Shown here: positions 1 through 4,779 of the stretch, piece by piece
How the letters are laid out: each line of letters opens with the position of its first letter
How positions within the stretch are numbered: position 1 is the first letter of the stretch
Position numbers and translations under genes: made by a program
Notes under the pieces: model-generated
Database searches by the model: none
Told to the model about the DNA's origin: nothing
The model's input: the letters and a program-made list of their open reading frames with translations, nothing else
Source of the DNA: an uncultured Propionibacteriaceae bacterium
Lineage (GTDB): Bacteria; Actinomycetota; Actinomycetes; Propionibacteriales; Propionibacteriaceae
Direction: 5' to 3'
NCBI GenBank assembly: GCA_937859105.1
Contig: CALMAD010000264.1
Coordinates: 1-5,929, forward strand
Length of the DNA stretch: 5,929 nt

Positions 1-291
1 TTGAAGCAGCCCGATCGCGGCCGCCACGGCGGTTTCGAAATCTTCGGACGCCTCCAGCGCGGCCAGCCGCGCGAGGACGGGTTCGATGGCGAGCTCGGCC
101 GTGATGACCTCGTTGACGAGGTCTTGCTTCGAGTCGAAGACGCGGAAGATCGTGCCCTCGGCGATGCCGCAGGCCTCCGCGATCTGCCGGGTCGACGTGG
201 CCGCGGCGCCCTGGCGGAGCAGGAGGGGCGTGGCGGCGTCGATGATCGCCTGACGGCGCTCGCTCGGCGGCAGGGGGGCTGCGCGGCTCAT
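1..291 (-). CDS. TetR/AcrR-family transcriptional repressor, N-terminal part (runs off the left edge)
   Basis: Reading leftwards from ATG at 291, 97 codons stay open to the window edge, so the C-terminal ligand-binding part is missing. Residues about 11-60 form a classic TetR N-terminal domain: a first helix (SERRQAIIDAATPLLLRQG, residues 10-28) followed by the helix-turn-helix TSTRQIAEACGIAEGTIFRVF (split here as TSTRQIAEACG, 32-42, and IAEGTIFRVF, 43-52) and SKQDLV. Members of this family are dimeric, bind palindromic operators as repressors and release DNA when a small molecule binds the C-terminal domain. The start is supported by GGAAAGG four bases upstream and by the family's usual N-terminus. 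It is divergent from an AEC transporter gene, with a perfect palindrome between them, so autoregulation is likely. The effector cannot be guessed because the sensing domain is outside the window. Family assignment is very secure; target genes are inference. Confidence 0.93.
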   Translation of the reverse strand, partial: MSRAAPLPPSERRQAIIDAATPLLLRQGAAATSTRQIAEACGIAEGTIFRVFDSKQDLVNEVITAELAIEPVLARLAALEASEDFETAVAAAIGLLQ

Positions 292-333
292 GGGACCTTT
301 CCGGAGACCGGCGCGGACCGGAGACCGTCGATC

Positions 334-362
334 AGCATAGGTGAGTGAGTGCTCACTCACAA
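334..362 (-). promoter_or_regulatory. Predicted promoter of the tetR-family gene
   Basis: On the minus strand a -35-like TTGTGA (362-357, 4 of 6 matches to TTGACA) is followed after exactly 17 bases by TATGCT (339-334, 4 of 6 matches to TATAAT). Transcription would begin near 327, giving a leader of about 36 bases that contains the GGAAAGG ribosome binding site. The palindromic operator occupies most of the spacer between the two boxes, the usual position for TetR-type autorepression. Prediction rests on motif matches only. Confidence 0.55.
341..360. promoter_or_regulatory. Palindromic operator, probably for the adjacent TetR-family repressor
   Basis: GTGAGTGAGTGCTCACTCAC is an inverted repeat with two perfect 9-base arms around a 2-base centre. 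Each arm itself contains the tandem tetramer GTGA/GTGA. Size, symmetry and position (50 bases upstream of the repressor start, inside its predicted promoter spacer) fit a TetR-family dimer site. It is over 110 bases from the likely transporter transcription start, so direct blocking of the transporter promoter is less certain than autoregulation. Confidence 0.75.
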
Positions 363-379
363 ACGTGGAGGTGGGGGTT

Positions 380-409
380 GCCGCTTGTTTCCGGCCCGGG
401 GCAAGCGGC
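380..409. repeat. 8-base inverted repeat between the divergent genes
   Basis: GCCGCTTG (380-387) and CAAGCGGC (402-409) are perfect inverted arms separated by 14 bases. It could be a second protein-binding site or a hairpin in the transporter leader. No T-tract follows, so it does not look like a terminator. Its role is unknown. Confidence 0.35.
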
Positions 410-471
410 GACCATCAGGGGGTCGCGCGGCAACTGCGGGCGACCTCTGCGCAGGCCGACGGGGGTGTGGG

Positions 472-477
472 TAGGGT
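472..477 (+). promoter_or_regulatory. Weak -10-like box upstream of the AEC transporter gene
   Basis: TAGGGT fits the loose TANNNT -10 pattern of actinobacterial promoters and would place the transcript start near 484, leaving a very short leader that still holds the GGGAGG ribosome binding site (486-491). No recognisable -35 box lies at the right distance, so this is only a candidate. Confidence 0.25.
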
Positions 478-496
478 GTCCGCTCGGGAGGCGCGC

Positions 497-1408
497 ATGA
501 CGGACGTGATCGGCAAGGCGCTCGTCCTCGTCCTCATCATGGCGCTCGGGTACGCGATCAAGCGGCTCGGGTGGGTCGCGGCGTCCGACTTCGGGGTGAT
601 CTCGCGCATCGTGCTGCGCGTCACGTTGCCGTGCGCGCTCGCGGCGAGCTTCAACACGTTTAATCTGACGCCGACGCTGCTGGCCGTCGCCGGGTTCGGC
701 GCGGTGATCGACGTGGTTGGCATGGTGGTCATCTGGTTCGCGCTGGTTTCGCGCGGACGCCGCGGGCGCGCGTTCGGCATCATCAACGTGCCCAACTACA
801 ACATCGGCCTGTTCGCGATGCCGTACGCGGCGGCGCTGGTGGGCCCCGAGGCGATCCCGCTGTGCGCGCTGTTCGACGTCGGCAACGCCCTCGTCTCGGC
901 GGGGCTGGGGTACGGCTGGGGGGTGACGCTGGCGCGTCCGGGCGCGCGGGTGACGGTGATCGGGCTGCTGCGGCAGGTGTTCCGGTCCCCGGTGTTCGAC
1001 ACGTATCTAGTCCTGCTGCTACTCCGGCTGGCCGACATCACCCTGCCGGCCCCGGTGATCGCGTTCACCTCGACGGTCGGACAGGCCAACACCTTCCTGG
1101 CGATGCTCATGATCGGCATCGGGCTCGAGATCGTGCTGCCGAAGAGCAAGTACGCCGCCGCCCTCGGGTACATGGCGCTGCGGTACGCCCTCGTCGCGTG
1201 CAACCTCGTCGCACTGTGGTTCGTGATGCCGTTCGACCACGGCACGAAGGTCATCGTCTCGATGGCGCTCACCGCGCCCATGGCCGCGATGGTCTCGGGG
1301 TTCACCGCCGAGGCGGGCCTGGACGTCGACGTGTCCGCGTTCATGACCTCGGCGTCCACGCTCATCGCGATCGTCGCGACGCCGCTGGCCTACGTGCTGC
1401 TGCGGTAG
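497..1408 (+). CDS. AEC-family (auxin efflux carrier type) membrane transporter
   Basis: The 303-residue product is strongly hydrophobic from residue 4 onward and has the pattern of about ten membrane helices with a short hydrophilic break near residues 85-91 (SRGRRGR). Signature features of the family are visible: NVPNYNIGLFAMP at 97-109, matching the helix-break motif in the first half, and a C-terminal STLIAIVATPL near 287-297. Bacterial relatives carry small organic anions such as malate or malonate, or unknown metabolites; the plant PIN proteins are distant homologues. Length is typical for the bacterial family. The ATG at 497 is chosen because GGGAGG lies five bases upstream and the first helix starts immediately; the open frame reaches back to 341 but crosses the operator. 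It is divergent from a TetR-family gene that may control it. The substrate and direction of transport are unknown. Confidence 0.9.
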   Translation: MTDVIGKALVLVLIMALGYAIKRLGWVAASDFGVISRIVLRVTLPCALAASFNTFNLTPTLLAVAGFGAVIDVVGMVVIWFALVSRGRRGRAFGIINVPNYNIGLFAMPYAAALVGPEAIPLCALFDVGNALVSAGLGYGWGVTLARPGARVTVIGLLRQVFRSPVFDTYLVLLLLRLADITLPAPVIAFTSTVGQANTFLAMLMIGIGLEIVLPKSKYAAALGYMALRYALVACNLVALWFVMPFDHGTKVIVSMALTAPMAAMVSGFTAEAGLDVDVSAFMTSASTLIAIVATPLAYVLLR

Positions 1409-1456
1409 GCGTCCGGGAGTGTGTGGGCGTCCGCCCTCGTCAGGCCCTGGTGCGCG

Positions 1457-1462
1457 TATCGT
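1457..1462 (+). promoter_or_regulatory. Predicted -10 box for a leaderless lipid-kinase transcript
   Basis: TATCGT matches the TANNNT pattern and is followed by six bases and then the ATG at 1469, so transcription would start at or next to the A of the start codon. The 1463-1468 stretch has no ribosome binding site, which agrees with leaderless translation, a common arrangement in actinomycetes. A -35 box is not evident. Confidence 0.45.
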
Positions 1463-1468
1463 CGGGCC

Positions 1469-2401
1469 ATGGACGACGATCTGACGCCCGGACCCGTCGC
1501 GGTCGTGATCAACCCGTCGAAATTCGACGACGACGCCGACGTGCGCGCCCAGGTCGAGCAGGCGTGCGCCGACCGTGAGTGGCCGGCGCCGGCGTTCTAC
1601 GAGACGACGGTGGAGGATCCCGGGGTGGGTCAGGCCCAGCAGGCGCTGGCCGACGGGGCGTCCCTCGTCATCTCGATCGGCGGCGACGGCACCACGCGGG
1701 CGGTCGCGGAGGCGATGGCCGACAGCGGCGTCCCGCTGGGGATCATCCCGGCCGGCACCGGCAACCTGCTGGCCCGCTCGCTCGCCACGCCGCTCGACCT
1801 CGCCAAGGCGCTCGACGTGGTCTTCGACGGCCGGACGCGGGCCATCGACATCGGCGAACTCAGCGCCGACGGCCGCGAGAGCGAGGCGTTCCTGGTGATG
1901 GCGGGCCTCGGGATGGACGCCGACGTGATGGCCGGCGTCGACGACACCCTCAAGAAGCAGATCGGCTGGGTCGCGTACCTGGTGTCGGGCCTGCGCGCGG
2001 TGTTCGGCAAGGGCTTCCGGGTACGCCTGGACGCCGACGGGCGGACCCGCATCGGCCAGCATGCCCGGACGGTGCTCGTCGGCAACGTCGGGCAATTGCA
2101 GGGCGGGGTGATGCTGATGCCGGAGGCGCTCATCGACGACGGCAAGCTCGACGTGCTGCTGGCCTCGCCGAAGGGCGTGCTCGGCTGGGGAGCCCTGATC
2201 GCCGACATCGCCAGCCGGCACCGGCGCGGCCACCGGGGCGTCCGGCGGGTGCAGGCGGAGACCGTGACGATCGGCGTCCGGCAGCCGGTGGAGGCGCAGA
2301 TCGACGGCGACCCGATCGGCGCGGTGCGCACGTTGGTGTGTCGGGTGCGTCCGGAGGCGCTGATCGTGCGCGTCCCGCCCGCCGACCCGGACGAAGGGTG
2401 A
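1469..2401 (+). CDS. Diacylglycerol kinase-family lipid kinase
   Basis: The 310-residue protein has the full DAGK-type fold. The N-terminal catalytic domain starts with the VVINPSKFDD strand-loop (12-21), a variant of the NP-x-SG motif that I associate with actinobacterial members. It then has the nucleotide-binding GGDGTTRAVAEA (71-82) and PAGTGNLLAR (94-103). The C-terminal beta-sandwich carries MPEALIDDGKLD (217-228), which fits the conserved acidic metal/regulatory patch, and IDGD (278-281). Such enzymes phosphorylate diacylglycerol or related lipids with ATP at the inner face of the membrane, recycling lipid into phosphatidic acid; some relatives act on sphingosine or other lipids, so the exact substrate is open. 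The ATG at 1469 is preferred over an upstream GTG at 1421 because homology begins there and TATCGT sits at leaderless distance. The TGA stop overlaps the possible GTG start of the next gene. Confidence 0.93.
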   Translation: MDDDLTPGPVAVVINPSKFDDDADVRAQVEQACADREWPAPAFYETTVEDPGVGQAQQALADGASLVISIGGDGTTRAVAEAMADSGVPLGIIPAGTGNLLARSLATPLDLAKALDVVFDGRTRAIDIGELSADGRESEAFLVMAGLGMDADVMAGVDDTLKKQIGWVAYLVSGLRAVFGKGFRVRLDADGRTRIGQHARTVLVGNVGQLQGGVMLMPEALIDDGKLDVLLASPKGVLGWGALIADIASRHRRGHRGVRRVQAETVTIGVRQPVEAQIDGDPIGAVRTLVCRVRPEALIVRVPPADPDEG

Positions 2402-3024
2402 GCCGCGCGAGCAGCGCGATGTCGCATTCCTTCCAGACAGTGTCGGTGGGGGCCTTCAGAATGGAGGCATGCTTCCCGATCGAGACGCGCGCGTGGGCGG
2501 TCCGCGGCCGCGACGAGCGGTTCGACGGCTGGTGCTTCACGGGCACAGGCCGACTGGTCGAGGTCGACGGAGCGATCTTTTTCGACCCGCTGCCGGAGGG
2601 GGCCCCGCACCCAGCTTTCGACGGCCAACCAGAACCTCGCTCGTCGTGCGCGGTGCCCTGCACGCCCCCAGCCTCGCTGCCCCTCGGCGTCCCGCTCACG
2701 GGGCAGGGGGAATGGACGGGTACCACGCGGATCCTCGATCGGTGGACCCTGCTCCCGGGCCTGGTGCTCCCGTGGTCACGACCTGCCGATCCCACGACGC
2801 CGTTGTTGTCCGACGACGAGACGACTCGGGTCTTGTCATCGATCCCCGACGACCTCAAGGACGAGCTCTGCGAGGTCGGCCTCCGGAGCGCTCCCGAGCG
2901 CCGGGGACTCGCGCGTCTCGTCCTCGGCATCGCGGTGCTCACGCCGCCGTGGCAGGCCTGGCTCTCTGGGCCCGGCTCCGTCGCCACCCTGCACGCAACC
3001 CTGCACGGCACCCGGAAACGCTAG
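2398..3024 (+). CDS. Hypothetical protein, possibly translationally coupled to the lipid kinase
   Basis: I do not recognise a family. The frame encodes up to 208 residues with strongly G/C-biased third positions throughout, which supports real coding. The GTG at 2398 overlaps the kinase stop as GTGA, suggesting translational coupling. ATG at 2419 (201 residues) and ATG at 2461 (187 residues, with a G-rich stretch seven bases upstream) are alternatives. Third-position G/C remains high from 2401 to 2460, which favours an early start. The product is soluble-looking: a strand-rich first third (AWAVRGRDERFDGWCFTGTG, then GRLVEVDGAIFFDP), a Pro/Cys-rich middle (C84, C88), an acidic helix (DDLKDELCEVG, 151-161) and a hydrophobic helix (LARLVLGIAVL, 171-181). 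No signal peptide is apparent. Codons such as AGA, TTT and TCA are a little more frequent than in neighbours, so recent acquisition is possible but weakly supported. Confidence 0.68.
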   Translation: MSRASSAMSHSFQTVSVGAFRMEACFPIETRAWAVRGRDERFDGWCFTGTGRLVEVDGAIFFDPLPEGAPHPAFDGQPEPRSSCAVPCTPPASLPLGVPLTGQGEWTGTTRILDRWTLLPGLVLPWSRPADPTTPLLSDDETTRVLSSIPDDLKDELCEVGLRSAPERRGLARLVLGIAVLTPPWQAWLSGPGSVATLHATLHGTRKR

Positions 3025-3079
3025 CTGAGGCTCAGGCATTCGAGCCCAGCAGCGCGTCGAAAGTGGCGGACGCTCCGGA

Positions 3080-3085
3080 CATAAT
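3080..3085 (+). promoter_or_regulatory. Predicted -10 box upstream of ogt
   Basis: CATAAT matches TATAAT at five of six positions and stands out in a GC-rich background. Transcription would start near 3092, giving a leader of about 70 bases before the GTG at 3162. No good -35 box is seen 16-18 bases upstream. The box overlaps an in-frame ATG at 3084, which argues against that codon being the start of ogt. Confidence 0.4.
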
Positions 3086-3121
3086 GGCGGAATGGCACTC
3101 GGTGCGACGCCTGGTGCGGGC

Positions 3122-3150
3122 CGTCCGCAGCCGCGCCGGGGCGTCCGCAG
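3122..3150 (+). repeat. Pair of 9-base direct repeats in the ogt leader
   Basis: CGTCCGCAG occurs at 3122-3130 and again at 3142-3150, exactly 20 bases apart, or about two helical turns. This lies between the predicted transcription start and the ribosome binding site. It could be a tandem regulator site, but in GC-rich DNA a chance repeat of this size is plausible. Confidence 0.3.
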
Positions 3151-3161
3151 TGGGAGGCATC

Positions 3162-3647
3162 GTGAAGCACCGCATCATCGACACCCCGGTCGGCCCGGTC
3201 ACTCTCGTCGTCGACGACGACGGCGTCCTGTGTGGGTCGTATCTGGCCGGGCAGCGACATCACCCGGACCCGGCGACGTTCGGCGAGCGCAGCGACGAGG
3301 TCGCGGGCGACGCGGCGGGGCAACTCGCGGAGTATTTCGCCGGTAAGCGCACGTCGTTCGACCTGCAGCTCGCGCCGCGGGCCACCGAGTTTCAGCGGCG
3401 CGTCTGGCTGGCGCTGCGCGACGTGCCGTACGGGCAGACCGTGACGTACGGCTGGCTCGCGGAGCAGGTGGGCTCGCCGCGCGGGTCGAGGGCAGTGGGG
3501 GCGGCGGTGGGGCGCAACCCGATCTCGATCATCGTCCCTTGTCACCGGGCGGTCGGCACGTCGGGCGACCTGACGGGGTACGCGGGCGGAGTGGAGCGGA
3601 AACGGTTCCTGCTCGACCTCGAGGGTGGGCTGCTGCCGGGCTTGTGA
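3162..3647 (+). CDS. ogt: Methylated-DNA--[protein]-cysteine S-methyltransferase (O6-alkylguanine repair)
   Basis: The 161-residue product transfers the alkyl group from O6-alkylguanine (or O4-alkylthymine) in DNA to its own cysteine, a one-use repair reaction. The active-site motif PCHR is at 126-129 with acceptor Cys127 in IIVPCHRAVG. The DNA-binding helix carries RAVGAAVGRNP (110-120), with Arg110 as the base-flipping arginine, preceded by FQRRVWLALRDVPYGQTVTYG (written in parts: FQRRVWLALRDV, 77-88; PYGQTVTYG, 89-97). A short N-terminal domain begins KHRIIDTPVGPVTLV, the usual family opening, and there is no Ada regulatory domain, so it is the Ogt type. The GTG at 3162 is chosen because GGGAGG (3152-3157) lies four bases upstream and the family N-terminus begins there. 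An ATG at 3084 would add 26 residues and conflicts with the predicted promoter. Its stop is six bases from the converging lactonase stop. Confidence 0.95.
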   Translation: MKHRIIDTPVGPVTLVVDDDGVLCGSYLAGQRHHPDPATFGERSDEVAGDAAGQLAEYFAGKRTSFDLQLAPRATEFQRRVWLALRDVPYGQTVTYGWLAEQVGSPRGSRAVGAAVGRNPISIIVPCHRAVGTSGDLTGYAGGVERKRFLLDLEGGLLPGL

Positions 3648-3653
3648 CCGTCC

Positions 3654-4775
3654 TCAGGCGCGCGGGGCGTCGAGCCAGGCGACGCACGTCGGCGTCCCGG
3701 TGCGCGCGACCTCGCGCCGGCCGCTCAGGGACCCGCCGGCGTCATCGAACTCGACGATGCGGCCGTCCCACTGGTGCGCCACGGTGAGCGTGCCGCCGGG
3801 GGCGAACGCGAAGAACCGCGGCCGGAGGCCGCCCGAGCTGAACCAGCGGCCGGGCCCGGGGAGCCCGTCGGGGTCGAGCGGGAACACCCCGAGGGTGTCG
3901 GTCTGGGTGACCGGGGGCACGTGGTCATTCTTGCCGCTGCGGTTCGACGTGACGACCGCGGAGCCGTCGGGGGTCACGAAGACCTCCGAGGCGTACGCGT
4001 CGTACGTCGCCTCGGGCGCCGTCGACGGAACGACCGCGACCGGCGTGAGGACGCCGCGGTCGGCGTCCCAGTCGCACGTGGTCAGGCTCGACCGCAGCTC
4101 GGTGACGACGTACGCGCGGCGTCCGTCCGGGTGGAACGCGACGTGCCGCGGACCCTCCGCCTGCCGCGTGACCAGCGCGGACGCCGCCGGCGCGAGCGCC
4201 GGCTCGACCGGAACCACGTGGACGCGGTCGAGCCCGCGGTCGGGCACGAGGGCCCAGCGTCCGGTGGGGTCGGGCACCGCCTGGTGCGGGCTGGAGCCCG
4301 TGCGCTGCTGGATCGCCAACGGGCCGGGGTCGCCGGCGAACTCGACGATCGAGGACGCCTCCCCGAGGGTGCCGTCGCCCGCGATCGGCAACTCGGCCAC
4401 GCAGCCGGGGCCGGCCATGAAGGTGACGAGCAGCCGGCGTCCGAGTTGGGCGAGGTGGACGGGGTTCCGGCGGCCGAGGTGGACGGTCTGCACGAGCCGC
4501 GGGGCGGCCGGGTCGGCGGCGAGGTCGAGCACCGAGACAGCGTCGGTGTCGCCGTGGGTGACATACAGCGAGCGGCGGTCGTCCGAGACGAGCAGGAAGC
4601 TGGGGTTCGCCGGCAGCGCGGCGTCCCCGCGGGCCTCGGACGCGTCGGCCGCCACCGTGCCGAGGCGTCGCCAGCCGTCGCCCGGCCCGCCGGCGTCCCA
4701 GATCGTGATGCCCTCGCCGTCGGCTCCGCGCTCCCGCGACGTCCGAGAGCCGACGTAGGCGTAGGTGGCGCCCAT
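3654..4775 (-). CDS. Lactonase-family seven-bladed beta-propeller protein (6-phosphogluconolactonase/CMLE type)
   Basis: The 373-residue protein fits the full-length lactonase_7-bladed (Pgl-like) family. It opens with the blade strand TYAYVGSRTS (4-13). Family hallmarks then follow in order: NPSFLLVSDDRRSLYVTHG (57-75), SSPHQAVPDPTGRWALVPD (161-179), GLDRVHVVPV (181-190), EGPRHVAFHPDGRRAYVVTEL (207-227, given here as EGPRHVAFHP and DGRRAYVVTEL), ASEVFVTPDG (262-271), SNRSG (277-281) and LRPRFFAFAPGG (317-328). His164, Arg210, Glu226 and Arg279 sit where catalytic residues are proposed in the fungal 3-carboxymuconate lactonizing enzyme, from memory. Relatives hydrolyse 6-phosphogluconolactone or other lactones, though many are uncharacterised. 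No signal peptide is seen, so it is probably cytoplasmic. The ATG lies only four bases beyond the dehydrogenase stop and has only a weak AAGG upstream, which indicates an operon with translational coupling. The substrate is unknown; a separate pentose-phosphate role is possible but not favoured by the context. Confidence 0.88.
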   Translation of the reverse strand: MGATYAYVGSRTSRERGADGEGITIWDAGGPGDGWRRLGTVAADASEARGDAALPANPSFLLVSDDRRSLYVTHGDTDAVSVLDLAADPAAPRLVQTVHLGRRNPVHLAQLGRRLLVTFMAGPGCVAELPIAGDGTLGEASSIVEFAGDPGPLAIQQRTGSSPHQAVPDPTGRWALVPDRGLDRVHVVPVEPALAPAASALVTRQAEGPRHVAFHPDGRRAYVVTELRSSLTTCDWDADRGVLTPVAVVPSTAPEATYDAYASEVFVTPDGSAVVTSNRSGKNDHVPPVTQTDTLGVFPLDPDGLPGPGRWFSSGGLRPRFFAFAPGGTLTVAHQWDGRIVEFDDAGGSLSGRREVARTGTPTCVAWLDAPRA

Positions 4776-4779
4776 GGCG

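Noticed and set aside
301..327. 10-base direct repeat CCGGAGACCG at 301-310 and 318-327
   Set aside because: It is noted but lies in the tetR leader with GC-rich low-complexity sequence; no spacing or symmetry argues for function beyond chance.
341..496. Extension of the transporter back to a GTG at 341
   Set aside because: It would translate the operator, has no ribosome binding site, and the transporter family starts at the first membrane helix just after 497.
1425..1449. Small palindromes between the transporter and kinase genes (GGGCG..CGCCC at 1425-1436, CAGGCCCTG at 1441-1449)
   Set aside because: Arms are only 4-5 bases, loops are too short for a stable terminator hairpin and no T-tract follows.
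1019..2233. Long minus-strand open frame (404 codons) opposite the transporter and kinase genes
   Set aside because: It spans two well-identified plus-strand genes, is rich in Arg, His, Gly and Asp as expected from antisense reading of GC-rich codons, and shows no recognisable domain.
1579..2397. Upstream extension of the unknown gene's frame into the kinase gene, and the 1575-1898 frame
   Set aside because: Within the kinase these frames are Arg/Gly-rich shadows of its GGDGT-containing reading frame; the unknown gene is credible only after the kinase stop.
3025..3035. CTGAGGCTCAG palindrome just after the unknown gene's stop
   Set aside because: The loop would be a single base and there is no T-tract, so it is not a usable intrinsic terminator; too short to call an operator.
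2469..3161. N-terminal extension of ogt by up to 231 codons
   Set aside because: It overlaps the unknown gene in another frame, is Arg/Pro-rich, and the Ogt family starts at the KHRIIDTPVG segment just after a good ribosome binding site.
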